A stretch of DNA of 64,000 nt from Carposina sasakii (taxonomy: Eukaryota; Arthropoda; Insecta; Lepidoptera; Carposinidae). This document shows positions 22,141 to 32,071 of the stretch, piece after piece. Position 1 is the stretch's first letter. The number at the start of each line of letters is the position of its first letter. The position numbers and the translations under genes are program-made. Location: positions 1,116,001 through 1,180,000 of the forward strand of contig CP053169.1 in assembly GCA_014607495.2 (NCBI GenBank), in the 5' to 3' direction. Under the pieces are notes generated by a model. That model was not told the DNA's origin and searched no databases. It was given only the letters and a program-made list of their open reading frames with translations.

Positions 22141-22199
22141 AATAGTGGGCTCTTTTCACAGCGTTTTGCTTAACATATAACCCCTTTTGTTACACCCTG
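22141..22199 (+). mobile_element. TIR-P right end only
   Basis: AGTGGGCTCTTTTCACAGCG, then CTTTTGTTACACCCTG, followed by TATA. The left half is gone. Confidence 0.75.
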
Positions 22200-23330
22200 T
22201 ATAGACATATCAGTATACTTAAGTTTCCTCCATTCTAATTAACAATGACAATATGCTTCGAAGTTTCAAGTTCTTTCGTACTCTAGTGGTCCTTCTACTG
22301 AATTTAAATTTTTAACATCAGACATAGGCGCCAGTGTCTATGTAAATAACAATGTTTCAATAATTTTATTTTAGTTCAATGAAAATCCGTGGGACTTAGT
22401 TATTGTAACACACGTCAAGAGAGACAAAGGGTGCGTCCCTATGATCCCTTTTACGTCAATAACGTGTGTGATAGAAAAAACCCTTTGTGTATTTATTACT
22501 GTTTTGTAGGTTTAATGACTCAAAGGCTAGGTAGTAATGTTTTTGACTTAACTTTAATGAATTAAAAGAGGTTAAAAATAAATCTTTAAATTGTATGTTC
22601 TTTACGTTATTATTCTATTAATGAAAATTATAATATTGGTTTGTAGATCATTTATTAGAATTCCCATAATAATTATCTAAATATTACTCAGCTTAAGGTA
22701 AACATTTTAAATGTAGCACCATTTAAAATGTTTACTTCTGTATATCTCTGTAGGGCTAACACACAAAATATTTTACGTAAGGCAATCGTCACATAAGCAA
22801 ATCTATAAGATTGGACTAAAATTTATGAGATTGGACTAAAATCTATGATATTTCATGGCTTTTGGATCCAAAATATGTCATAATTGGTTCTTGAATTATT
22901 TTAGTGAATGATCTTAGGTAAAAAAACTAAAATCCACAAAATATTTGGAGTTATAAAACATTGAGATATTCAATTTCAAATGCTTACTAGCGTAGCTATA
23001 AAAATGCGAACGACACAATAAATAGTGCCACCAAGACGTCTCTTGACAGGCCATATCGAAAATCTGGATATCCCCCCAAAAAAAAAACCGAAAATATATG
23101 GCGAATGAATATAAATGTCCTCTAATATGGCAACACAGCCTGTATTGCCTGAAATATGTTTACAATAATATCCAGTCAAAGATATACGATGCACTTAAGG
23201 GATGAAGTAAAGGGTACTCGATGTTTTTGCCAATCTTTTATATTAAGAGGATAGAGGCAATAGGGTGTTTTGTTTTATATATTTTTGGTAAGCTGGCCTT
23301 TTTTTAATGGAGTAGACAATGTTATAAGAT
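22200..23330. other. Unassigned interval with small repeats
   Basis: A hairpin at about 22695-22732 (AAACATTTTAAATG against CATTTAAAATGTTT) and a tandem pair of AGATTGGACTAAAATYTATG at 22809-22850 are the only structures seen. The minus open frame at 22976-23194 is not recognised. Confidence 0.45.
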
Positions 23331-23345
23331 ATTATAGAATTATCA

Positions 23346-23610
23346 GATTTTCTTCTATGCTGCTCTGGGAGTGAAAAATAAAAATATAATACTACAGCTG
23401 CATCTCTTCCCGGGCATACAAGTCATTAGAGGGACAAGAGGGTCTTGGTGTTTTGTAGGCGAGAGGCTGACCACCTGTCACTACAAACCGAACTTGTACA
23501 TCTCAACTCTCAAAATTGGTCAGAAGTGGCACCATGTGGTCCTATCAGCCCTTGGTGCTCTGCCTACCCCAAAAGGGATAAAGGCGTGATTATATATATG
23601 TATGTAAATA
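23346..23610 (+). mobile_element. SINE-B copy, plus
   Basis: Begins TTCTTCTATGCTGCTCTGGG and ends GGATAAAGGCGTGATTATAT then a short (TATG)n tail. Open frames at 23371-23589 and 23445-23666 are within the SINE and are not genes. Confidence 0.85.
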
Positions 23611-23689
23611 CGGATATGAATTTTGCAACTCACTGTGGGCAAAATAAGAGACACCTAGTAAAATAGACTGAAGACCAATTTCAGGCGAC

Positions 23690-23821
23690 AAGCCAGCAAC
23701 TAGTCACTCCTCTTTTACACCTACATCCCGCTTGGAAGGTGCACGTCTTAACCACTGGGCTATCACCGTAAGTTCGATCCCTGTCACGGGCCTGTACTAA
23801 TGAATTTATTTCATGTACAGA
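23690..23821 (+). repeat. tRNA-like SINE head
   Basis: TTAACCACTGGGCTATC and AAGTTCGATCCCTGTCACGG (B-box-like), then GGCCTGTACTAATGAATTTA. The same head-plus-linker occurs at 47540-47600 and, inverted, at 27540-27640. Here Rep-E follows it; at 47.6 kb Rep-F follows. Confidence 0.55.
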
Positions 23822-24065
23822 TTTTAATGTTGCAAAATTGTCACTTAGCTCGTACCTCGGAAAGCACGTAAAACCGTTGGTCCTGCGCCTGATCTCTCTC
23901 CGGTCGTGTCGGCTTTCCGTCCCATCGGACTATGAGAGTGAGGGAATAGAGAGTGCATCTGTGTTTGCGCACACACTTGTGCACTATAATATCTCCTGCG
24001 TACCTGGCCAATCTCCGTAGAGATTGGTCGCCTTGACCGAAATACGGTCGGAGATCATCATCACA
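23822..24065 (+). repeat. Rep-E copy 2
   Basis: Matches 14885-15150 inverted. It adds GACCGAAATACGGTCGGAGA near its end, a hairpin (CCGAAATACGG) also seen at 35948-35965. Confidence 0.75.
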
Positions 24066-24084
24066 CCTACCTCCACGTTGCTAA

Positions 24085-24180
24085 CAGTGGCTGTAGTTTC
24101 TCCTTAATGATTCTGCAGTTTCTGGTTACCCCATTTTAGAAACAGGGCTGTGTGTATGCACACATATGTGTATTATACGT
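24085..24180 (+). repeat. Rep-C 3' half
   Basis: GTGGCTGTAGTTTCTCCTTA, CTGCAGTTTCTGGTTACCCC and AGGGCTGTGTGTATG only. Confidence 0.75.
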
Positions 24181-24684
24181 ATGGTTAAATATTTGTTAGG
24201 ATATTTTATATCGAAGACCTTGGTTCTGAGACTATTTGATATGACCATCGAGGTTCTTACCTAACTTTCTCAATACGTCATACCGGACACAATAAGCCAT
24301 CTAACCCGACTACGTATCGTCCAAAAGAGGAGTTATGCTTATCTGGATTAAAACAATACAGTTGTGATCCTATGTAAAAATGTAATAAAAAATTATACGC
24401 CTCATTGAGAGTTCACTTTTGGTGAACCGGTTGTAATTTTAGGGTTCCGCGATTAAATAAATAACCCAATAATAATAGCTTTGATTTATATTAATTTGTA
24501 GTACATACATATAGGTATAGACACACAAGGAATACAGACGTGTCTATTTGTACTCCATTGCGGGATTGATGAGTAAAATTAATTCCAAACTTTACCTTTT
24601 AAAAAAATTTACAATAATCTTTTGAATGTTAAACTACATTATAACAACTATATTCGTTAGTTAGTCTACTTTTAGTTAATGATA
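24181..24684. other. Unassigned interval
   Basis: No gene. A TTTTAGGGTTCCGCG phrase near 24437 echoes the AGF start, but the rest of AGF is absent. Confidence 0.4.
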
Positions 24685-25066
24685 CAGGGTGTTTCTTCGT
24701 TACCACCCTTAACGAAGGGTACGTACTCTATACATCAAATAAAGTAGGTTTATGCCAAAAAAAATGCTGGGAAACGATGTAATTTTTTTATTATTTTTCT
24801 TAAAATTACTTGATCGGGCGAAGTGTTGTGTCCAGTGTTTATACTAGTTTTTTCATAGACAGATATTAATTATTTATCGTGAAAAATCTTGTTACGTGCA
24901 TCTATAATGCATTTATGCAGAAAAACGCAGTATATTTACTCAACTTTGGACCCTAATATCTTGGGAACCAGACACTTCCCAGGTATGCTTCTATGGAGAA
25001 AAATCATCGTGATGATGAGGAGTATTCCGTAGTTTTCGAGAACGTTGACGACCAAAAAACATCCTG
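24685..25066 (+). mobile_element. TIR-A MITE
   Basis: Full length, TA at both ends. The minus open frame at 24936-25196 bridges this element and the next SINE and is not a gene. Confidence 0.88.
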
Positions 25067-25079
25067 TATAGTTATCCTG

Positions 25080-25343
25080 GCCGCGTGGTGCCGGCAGAGT
25101 AGAATTTGTACCACCCCATGTCTGCCCGTGGGTATCGTACAAGGCGATTAAGGGATTCCGGGAGGTGGGCAACAGCGCCTCCCGTGTTGACAACATAGTC
25201 CAAAATACAAACTGCGGTCATCAACCCGCCTGCCCAGCGTGGTGACTATGGGCAAATACCCCCTAGGCAGTCTTGTGGCATGCCCTGGGGGAGGCCTACG
25301 TCCAGCAGTGGACTGCAATAGGCTGATATTGATGATGATGATG
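25080..25343 (+). mobile_element. SINE-M, full length with 12-bp target duplication
   Basis: Reference copy. ATAGTTATCCTG stands at 25068-25079 and again at 25344-25355, so the element is exactly what lies between: start GCCGCGTGGTGCCGGC, end GGCTGATATTGATGATGATG. The last 60 bp (GAGGCCTACGTCCAGCAGTG, frame GEAYVQQWTA) is the same as the 3' end of the RTE-type LINE at 6118-6368, which explains how it is copied. I see no strong Pol III boxes. It recalls the RTE-associated SINEs described in butterflies, but I cannot assign a name. Confidence 0.88.
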
Positions 25344-25459
25344 ATAGTTATCCTGACAAAGTGTTATGCCTTTATTAAATGAAGCATTTAATAACCTTCT
25401 TTTCCAGTCGCTACAAGATGAATAAGCACGTAGTGGACAGTAGGCCTTAGACTTTTACA

Positions 25460-25665
25460 TACATTCATACATCATACACATGGCTGTGTCTCATGAAGAA
25501 GACAGTCACGTTTAGCATGCAGGGAACCGTAAATGATCAGTGACAAGTTGCTAGCTTATCGCCTGAGAGAATGCTCGAGTTCCTCAGTCGACTCTTACGA
25601 TATGTACGGAAGGAGATGCAGCCATGTACTTGTATTCTAGTGAATCCGCGCATCAGCACAGGACT
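25460..25665 (-). repeat. Rep-C, near complete
   Basis: Reference copy for the minus orientation: CACATGGCTGTG, TTTAGCATGCAGGG, GATCAGTGACAAGTTGCTAG, GCCTGAGAGAATG, GTCGACTCTTACGATATG, GGAAGGAGATGCAGCC, GTATTCTAGTGAA, GCATCAGCACAGG. The family has no coding frame shared between copies. Its short TATG-type flank suggests retroposition. Confidence 0.82.
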
Positions 25666-26267
25666 CATGCGGAACCAAATTAACAATGTTTACAAAAATA
25701 CCTCAACGCAAATGTTTTTACCATTATCTTGATTGTCGACAACTTTTTATATTGTTTGCGTCAATAAAAATATTATAACGACATACATTGTATGACTCGA
25801 CTGTATGGCCTCAGTTATTTATATGGAATTCGTTGCCATAACTAATATTATTATTGCTTCTGTAATGGTTTTAGATATGATCTTGCTGATATGAAAACCG
25901 TGACTAACAATGTACATGACATTACATTTTAATGACAAAATTGTAGGTACCTTACCCGGGATTGGCTCGCCACTCATTGCCGCCACTGCAACTCCTGTAA
26001 GCCAGGATCAAGAGAGGCGACCAGAAAAATGCAATCAAAGCATAAAAAATCCCGGGGGACCTAACGAGCGACTAAAAAGTATTAAAACTAATAGACAAAA
26101 CAGAATGTGAAGTATGAAGATAGGTACCTTAGGTATACTAGCTGATTTCAGACTGGTTTCTCTGACATCACAAGAGGTTTCCTAGTTAGGCTTGATAATT
26201 TAACATAACATACATACATAGTCATACCCATTATCCCCCAAAGAGATTGGGCAGAAGTTTGCAGTGT
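25666..26267. other. Unassigned interval
   Basis: The open frame at 25910-26110 is not recognised. No repeat is placed here with confidence. Confidence 0.4.
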
Positions 26268-26415
26268 GCTAATATCATCATCATCTATTGCAGTCCACTG
26301 CTGGACGTAGGCCTCCCCCAGGGCACGCCACAAGACTGCCATGGGGGGTATTCACCACGCTGGGCAGGCGGGTTGGTGACCGTAGTTTGTATTTTGAACT
26401 ATGTTGTCAACACGT
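26268..26415 (-). mobile_element. SINE-M, 5'-truncated
   Basis: Contains the LINE-derived end and the block up to AACTATGTTGTCAACACG; the GCCGCGTGG start is missing. The minus-strand frame here reads WRALGEAYVQQWT, the LINE tail, not a host gene. Confidence 0.82.
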
Positions 26416-26509
26416 GTGTTAATATAAAAAAGTCAAAAATTAGAAATTTAATTCCGATATGTTTAAAGAAAATACATACATGACAAATTACTTTTCTCAA
26501 AATGAAGTA

Positions 26510-26635
26510 GGTACTGGCCAAAACTACAGAAGCACTAAAAAAATCCTACAGGCACGTATAGCATAGCAGGGTCTTGATGTAAAAGATCAGTGATTAGGAG
26601 TAGGTTATCGCCTGCGAGCCTAGCATGACCTGCGA
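26510..26635 (-). repeat. Rep-C part 1
   Basis: AACTACAGAAGCAC, ACGTATAGCATAGCAGGG, GATCAGTGATTAGGAG. Interrupted by the CCTAGCATGACC element. Confidence 0.65.
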
Positions 26636-26752
26636 AACACGATATGATAAACCGATTTATGGACAATGCCTGTCAAAATACGAAAAATATATACGCCATG
26701 TTAAATTTTGTATTGAGACGATACGATATCCACGATGCGTGGTCATGCTAGG
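26636..26752. mobile_element. Small MITE with CCTAGCATGACC ends
   Basis: CCTAGCATGACC at the left and its exact inverse GGTCATGCTAGG at the right, with ACGATAT in both subterminal regions. It sits inside or between Rep-C segments. Confidence 0.72.
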
Positions 26753-26757
26753 GGGGC

Positions 26758-26855
26758 AGGTATGACGCTGAGTTCCAAGTTGCTAGCTCATCACCTCAGA
26801 TAACGTCCCTGAGTTCCTCAGTTGACTCTCCCAATATTGGGCATGTCAAGTTCCG
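26758..26855 (-). repeat. Rep-C part 2
   Basis: GTTGCTAGCTCATCACCTCA, CTGAGTTCCTCAGTTGACTC. It repeats some of the part-1 blocks, so it may be a second insertion rather than the same one. Confidence 0.65.
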
Positions 26856-27420
26856 CTTTACTTTCAGGTTAAATTAACAAAAGTAATATTTCCATCTGTA
26901 TCTATAATCCAATCCTGAAATTCGCGAAAACTCAAATTAGAACAAAAATAATCCAATAAAACAAAACCGAAAGACGCTTCCAAACAAAAACTTTTATTGA
27001 AAAATACGAAATCCTCTTAAATATGCATAATCTCATTTGCGCGATCGATTATAATATAAATCGGCGCATTTAAATTCTAATGCCATTTCTGAAAATATGA
27101 AAATAGCTATAAAAAGTAATAAAAGAGGGGCGTGCGATGGTACAAGCTTGTTTATTCTTGCGGAAATAAAGTAAAACCTTGATGCAATATAGAGTAATCA
27201 CATCAATTTATGACCGTATCGCATAGACTCTAGCGCCGCTGATGACAGTCAAAATATGTTTGGTAAGGATGCATTGTCAATATAAAATGTCGGAGTATAA
27301 AATGTCTTTGCCGATGTGCGAAGTTGTAGCTCCCGCTGCGTTTGTAACGGGGTTAGTGCTAAGAAAGAGTTAGATATGGCTTTAATACGCATAGGGAATA
27401 TAACCAGAGCGTTAGGATAG
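26856..27420. other. Unassigned AT-rich interval
   Basis: No gene or repeat recognised. An AT-rich stretch with ATGCATAAT and CGATCGATTATAAT near 27021-27055 is the only notable composition. Confidence 0.4.
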
Positions 27421-27424
27421 TTTT

Positions 27425-27640
27425 CTCTTGAAACTCATATTCCCAAGGTTTTGGTGTTTGTTTTATGGCCTGCTGCCTGCCTAACGCCAACCCTTCCTGA
27501 GTATAGCTAATGACAATTCAAAAAAATAAAATCCGTGCCTGAAATAAATTCAGTGGTAGAGGCCTGTGACTGGGATCAAGCCTAGCCTTCGGGCTGAAAG
27601 AGGCATTTCTTTTAACCATTGGGCTATTTATCTCAGTAAG
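27425..27640 (-). repeat. Rep-F with tRNA-like head, minus
   Basis: Inverted, it reads a head with CTTGATCCCAGTCACAGGCC, then CACTGAATTTATTTC, then AGGAAGGGTTGGCGTTAGGC. The same order occurs at 47540-47690, so head plus Rep-F is one SINE-like unit. Confidence 0.6.
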
Positions 27641-27934
27641 GTATAAAACACTACTTCATATAAGTCAGTTTAAGTACTCTCACAATTTCGGTTCAATGTA
27701 CCTCTCCTTTTTTGCCGCATCTAAACAGTTTCTCATCCCTGTCCAGTGTTTCTAAAGGAATCGGTCTCAATGTGGCGTTCTATTTGTCACGGACTCTTCT
27801 ATCGGGCACAAAGTGGGCACAAAGCCTTTGAGACCAACGATTGCAGACTTGTCTTCGGACACAAAAAAATGCTGACTGATTGTCTTGTATTGTTCTCTGT
27901 CTAGATAGATTTAAATAACGCTTGCCAGTGCTAA

Positions 27935-28135
27935 AGCGGTGCATCAGCTGCATCTCCTGTGTATATTGTAAGAGTACAATTAAGGGTGTTCTCTTAGGCG
28001 ATGAACTAGCAACTTGTCACTGATTCTTGACATCTGACCTCGCTATGCTAAACGTGGCTGTGGGATTTCCTTCCCGGTCCTGCAGTTCTGACTACACCGT
28101 TTTTCGGAACACAGCCGTGTGTTTACAGATGTATA
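27935..28135 (+). repeat. Rep-C, near complete
   Basis: GCATCAGCTGCATCTCCTG through GGAACACAGCCGTGTGTTTA, with the CTAGCAACTTGTCACTGATT and AACGTGGCTGTGGGATTTCC blocks. Confidence 0.82.
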
Positions 28136-28249
28136 TATTTTAATTACGGTTGGTTTGCTGGAAGAAATCTCTTTTAGAGATAAGCACGCCTTTGTACATT
28201 TTCTTTGTCATAAACTTTATTTGTGAAAACTTTACTGTGTACAATAAAG

Positions 28250-28270
28250 CATAATAATAATAATAATAAT
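28250..28270. repeat. (ATA)n microsatellite
   Basis: About seven ATA units. Confidence 0.9.
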
Positions 28271-28321
28271 TCGATACACATTTGAAATTATTCTAATAAC
28301 ATCGAAATAAGTAGGTACATT

Positions 28322-28590
28322 AGATATATACATACATTTAATTACGCCTTTATCCCTTACGGGGTAGGCAGAGCACCAAGGGCCGATAGAACCACATGGT
28401 GCCACTTCTGACTAAATTTGAGGGTATAGTTGAGATGTACAAGTTCGGTTAGTAGTGACAGGTGGTCAGCCCATCGCCTACAAAACACTAAAACCCTATT
28501 GTCCCTCTACTGACTTGTATAGTATGCCCGGGAAGAGAAGCAACTGTAGTATTATACTTTTTTTTTTCACTCCCAGAGCAGCATAAAAGA
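28322..28590 (-). mobile_element. SINE-B, full length with 13-bp target duplication
   Basis: AAGTAGGTACATT (28309-28321) and AAGTAGGTATATT (28591-28603) flank the element with one mismatch. This defines SINE-B as about 269 bp: start TCTTTTATGCTGCTCTGGG, end GGCGTAATTAAATGTATG on the minus strand. The minus open frame at 28496-28702 straddles its edge and is not a gene. Confidence 0.87.
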
Positions 28591-28603
28591 AAGTAGGTAT
28601 ATT

Positions 28604-29130
28604 CATTGCCAAAAAAATCACAAAGCCTATATTTGTTACGCCGATTTTAATTTGAAACTTTGTTAATCTAAGTATAAAGAGTAACCACAAAGAGCGGATC
28701 AAAACGATGAAAAATTATTGAAAGGGGGTTGCGAATAGGGGTGGGTTAGGAGGCATCGACTTTGGCAGGATAACCATGATGCTTTTGCCTGTCGAAAGAA
28801 AAATATTCGACGTTATGCCAAAGAGAGATGACGTAGAATTGTGTTTTGCGACTTTGGTTGCTTGTACCCTGTACCAAATAGGGGTGGGGGTGGTTTGCTA
28901 ATAATCGTGATTTTTTAATCAAATTTCATCTGTAAAAGGGAAGAGAAGGCTATATTTTTTCATTATTTAATTTTCGGTCGCTCGCGGCTTTTTTGTAGTA
29001 CGTACCTACCTACTTCAAGGGACAGAATTGTTTGAAGATTTTTTATATATTTAATCATGGTTAATATAATATTAACTGTTTATTAATAAAGGATGAGGCA
29101 TAGATTAATTTGTAGCAATACCTTAATTAA
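28604..29130. other. Unassigned interval
   Basis: No repeat or supported gene. G-rich runs GGGGTTGCGAATAGGGGTGG (28725-28745) and AGGGGTGGGGGTGG (28880-28895) stand out. Confidence 0.4.
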
Positions 29131-29245
29131 AGATACGTAGAAGTTAATGAATGTGGATGAGGCGAAAGAGGTATGTTTGGAACGTACTAAATGGGTATCT
29201 GTAGTCTCTGCTTACTATGCGGGTTATAGGCGTGAGGTTATGTGG
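29131..29245 (+). mobile_element. RTE-like LINE extreme 3' end
   Basis: AATGTGGATGAGGCGAAAGA through GGCGTGAGGTTATGTGG is shared with 57690-57790. It encodes the NVDEAKEVCLERTKW..VVSAYY tail. Confidence 0.78.
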
Positions 29246-29324
29246 ATAAAAATAACTTAGGTATCCAGAAAAACATAGGTAATGTTTTGTTTTCGTAGTA
29301 GCTCATAGATAATTTACATTTGTC

Positions 29325-29505
29325 CCAGCCATCTCTTTTATGATTCCGCAGTTCTGGCCCCATTTCAGGAATACCGTCCGCTATATGGACGGATGATCGC
29401 GGGAATCTGCTGGATGCAGACTACTTGCAACAGGTCAGTAAAGGTTGTTGAGGGAGGCCTCTGGCCTATGTTCAGCAGTGGACTTAGTAGCTGTAATGCT
29501 GGTTA
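29325..29505 (+). mobile_element. Rep-C scrap followed by RTE 3' end
   Basis: 29325-29378 is Rep-C (CAGTTCTGGCCCCATTTCAG). From 29384 the sequence is an RTE tail of the 58560-58757 type (TATGGACGGATGATCGCG, GTTGTTGAGGGAGGCCT, CAGCAGTGGACTTAG) with a small duplication near 29455. Confidence 0.68.
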
Positions 29506-29569
29506 TGATATTATCTACAATATACCTACAGTTGATGATAAAAGAAATAGGCAAAGAAATATAATCTAA

Positions 29570-29943
29570 GGGCTGATTTTTCCAATGGTCTCTTGATACT
29601 CTATCTTAATCAAGTTTTGAAGAGAGATAGCATCATATACAGGGTGTAACAAAAAGGGTATGTTAAACGAAAAGCTATGTAAATAGCCCACTATAGAGAA
29701 CCTATCCACAAAATTTGAGACCCGAAATCACATGTTTATTTTTCCCGATAGTATGGAGAATTTTTAAATATCTCAGAAATTTTCATACAATCTTGAAAAA
29801 TAAAAATGTGATTTCGAGTCTCAAATTTTGTAGATAGGTTCTCTATAGTGGGCTATTTACATAGCTTTTCGCTTAATATACCCTTTTTGTTACACCCTGT
29901 ATATCCAATAGATAGGCTGTCTAATAATTGAAATACTCAGCCC
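29570..29943. mobile_element. MITE with a TIR-P element nested inside
   Basis: Outer ends GGGCTGATTTTTCCAAT and the inverse of GGGCTGAGTATTTCAAT, with TAA immediately on both sides (29567-29569, 29944-29946), as in PIF/Harbinger-type insertions. Removing the nested element leaves about 114 bp. Confidence 0.78.
29640..29899. mobile_element. TIR-P, full length (nested)
   Basis: CAGGGTGTAACAAAAAGGG to its inverse, TA on each side. Each arm of about 120 bp pairs with the other, so the transcript or single strand would form one long hairpin. It is inside the 29570-29943 MITE, so it is the younger insertion. Confidence 0.9.
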
Positions 29944-29949
29944 TAAATA

Positions 29950-30025
29950 CATACATTTATGAAATCACAATCACGCGTTTCCCGGAGGGGTAGGCAGAGA
30001 TCATGGATCTCAATTTGCTACGGCC
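29950..30025 (-). repeat. Retroposon tail fragment
   Basis: AATCACGCGTTTCCCGGAGG then GGTAGGCAGAGATCATGGAT. Same type as 19640-19735. Confidence 0.55.
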
Positions 30026-31284
30026 CTAAATCACTGTAAATATTCCAATAGAAGCTTACGTTATCTAATTCTAAAAATATACAGTCAAAACCCCGACCTA
30101 ACTAAAAAAGCCAACACTTGCAATCCGATTGAAAAAACACTAGAAAAAGGCGAGGAAAACTCGAATTCAATTGAGTCAATTAACACTGGAACCGTTTAAG
30201 CCCCGTTCAATATGTAAATCGTTCGATGGCCAAAGCTCCGGGGAATCCCGGGCTTTCCGCAAAAATCCCGGTGTAAAGTCCCGTAAAGTTACCGCCATTG
30301 ATAGCTTCCGACAAGTGGTTTAGCGCGATTCTATCGGCGATTTTTCGAACGTCCTTTTTTTGGGGCTGCGCTTTGGTAGCTGCTCTATGTGTTTATATAC
30401 CATAGCTTAGTACCTACCGACGACGATATAACACAACCTTAGGACTAGATTAATATGTTGTGAAATGTGTGAATATTTATTTATATCTCTGTATGTTGTC
30501 TGTAAAATATAACTAAACTAAATATTAGTCTTTCAGTGTAAGTAATGTCGCTAGCATTAAGTTTTTACCAAGTACCAAGAATGGTACAGGTAAAATTTAT
30601 CTGTTGATTAATTTACTGTAGCAAAATGTACGAAATTTGATTGGTGAAAATTATGAATCTGTTTACTGCTTTTGATTCCTTGTAAGTAAGAATACAGTAG
30701 GGAAGTCAAGTGTTTATTTTGTTAAATAATCACATAATGAAATATTGGTTAGGCACATTCACAGTTTTGAACGTAACTTGTAATGTCTTGTCTTCAATTA
30801 TTCTGTTTGTAAATTCTGATCACGTATAAATCCATCAAGTCGCTTTTCTCAAAGAGTACCGGAAAATATATTTTCAAGTAGAGTAACATTTAAACCGCAT
30901 GAAAGTTCCAATCTATATTTATAGATTTTCCGAACCCATTCAAACGTGTGGGCCGAAGTGAAGGCATAGCACCTCTCTTGCATCTCTCTCATTTTCCACC
31001 AGGATAACCTATCTGTCCTTGTCTAACGTCCCATTGAAGGATATTGAATGTTCGATGCAACAGGTGTATTGGTTTCAGGAATAGGGTTGGCAGTTTGATT
31101 GGTTTTATTTGATATATTTATTATGTTTTTTTTAATGATCTCTTTTCCTCTAGTATTAATTTTCCCTCTATAATTATACTTATAATACTTTGTGATTTTC
31201 TGGAAGAAATCTCTTTGAGAGATAACCTCGCCTCTGTTTAATTATGAAGTCACCATATTACTTTAAGGTTTATGAGTACAATAG
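30026..31284. other. Unassigned interval with a CG-rich patch
   Basis: 30190-30370 is richer in CCGG and CCCGG than its surroundings (GGGGAATCCCGGGC, AATCCCGGTG) and matches no other part of the window. No open frame or known site is identified. Confidence 0.4.
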
Positions 31285-31545
31285 GCGATGCTTCACCAGA
31301 ATACATCAGCTGCATCTCCTTCCGAGCATGTCGTAAGAGTCGACTAAAAAACTCAGGAATTCTCTCAGGCGATAGACTGATGGGGTGTTTACGAGTACAT
31401 ACATACTAACATATACATACACACGTCAGTGTTCCCGAAATGTCATAAGGGAGATCTCACAGTCGGATTTAGCATAGCTAGTTAATGATCGTGCATTAAC
31501 ATCTCTCCCCGCCATACTAAATGTGGCCGTGGCAAGAACCTTTCG
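31285..31545. repeat. Rep-C mosaic, plus then minus then plus
   Basis: 31285-31375 is the plus 5' half. 31420-31490 is a minus piece (GTTCCCGAAATG, GATTTAGCATAGC). 31495-31545 is plus again (CGCCATACTAAATGTGGCCG). Either separate insertions or rearrangement. Confidence 0.6.
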
Positions 31546-31549
31546 ACTC

Positions 31550-31794
31550 TAGCGCCCTCGACCTCGAAACCTTACTCGACTCTAACGACTCTACCTTACT
31601 CGACTCTAACGACTAACCTCGGAACCTTACTCGAACCTTACTCGACTTTAACGACTCTAACCTCGAGAACCTTACTCGACTCTAACGACTCTAACCTCGG
31701 GAACCTTACTCGACTCTAACGACTCTAACCTCGAGAACCTTACTCGACTCTAACGACTCTAACCTCGGGAACCTTACTCGACTCTAACGACATG
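31550..31794. repeat. 34-bp minisatellite derived from Rep-C
   Basis: Later units are 34 bp, of the form AACCTCGRGAACCTTACTCG then ACTCTAACGACTCT, alternating CTCGAG and CTCGGG versions. Earlier units (31550-31650) are shorter and irregular. The last unit runs straight into CGACATGTACGGAAAGAGAT of a minus Rep-C, and CGACTCTAACGAC matches Rep-C's own CGACTCTTACGAC, so the array arose by amplification from inside that repeat. Confidence 0.9.
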
Positions 31795-31850
31795 TACGGA
31801 AAGAGATGCAGCTGGTGTACTCCAGCGAAGCCCCGCATCAGCACAGTAAT
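31795..31850 (-). repeat. Rep-C 5' end, minus
   Basis: ATGTACGGAAAGAGATGCAG to CCCCGCATCAGCACAG. Continues from the minisatellite. Confidence 0.8.
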
Positions 31851-31862
31851 TTATGAGTACAA

Positions 31863-32071
31863 TTAGTGGATAAAAAAAAAACAAAATATCGAAATTACCC
31901 GGGATAAAAATATTTTCCCGGGATAAAAAGTAGCCTATGTGTATATCCAGGGTGTCAGCTAACTCCATACCAAATTTTATTAAAATCGCTCCAGCCGTTT
32001 TTAGTTGAAAGAGTAACAAACATCCATCCTTCCATACTTACAAACTTTCGCGTTTATAATATTAAGTAGGA
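31863..32071 (-). mobile_element. Helitron-like element with deleted 3' hairpin
   Basis: Minus start TCCTACTTAATATTATAAAC at 32071 and a possible CTAA end at 31863, but the usual GCGGACG hairpin is missing and replaced by an A-run. Body blocks CCCGGGATAAAAAGTAGCC and GAGTAACAAACATCCATCC match 49235-49449 inverted. The minus open frame at 31774-32019 is not a gene. Confidence 0.72.

Noticed and set aside
24437..24455. TTTTAGGGTTCCGCG as a third AGF start
   Set aside because: The following sequence does not match AGF and no CTTGGCCGG end is found nearby.
26148..26342. Minus frame with WRALGEAYVQQWT that looks like a conserved protein
   Set aside because: This is the C-terminal tail of an RTE-type LINE carried by SINE-M; it occurs many times in the window.
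31545..31800. CRISPR-like direct repeats
   Set aside because: Units are contiguous 34-bp tandem copies without unique spacers, in a eukaryotic setting; it is a minisatellite.
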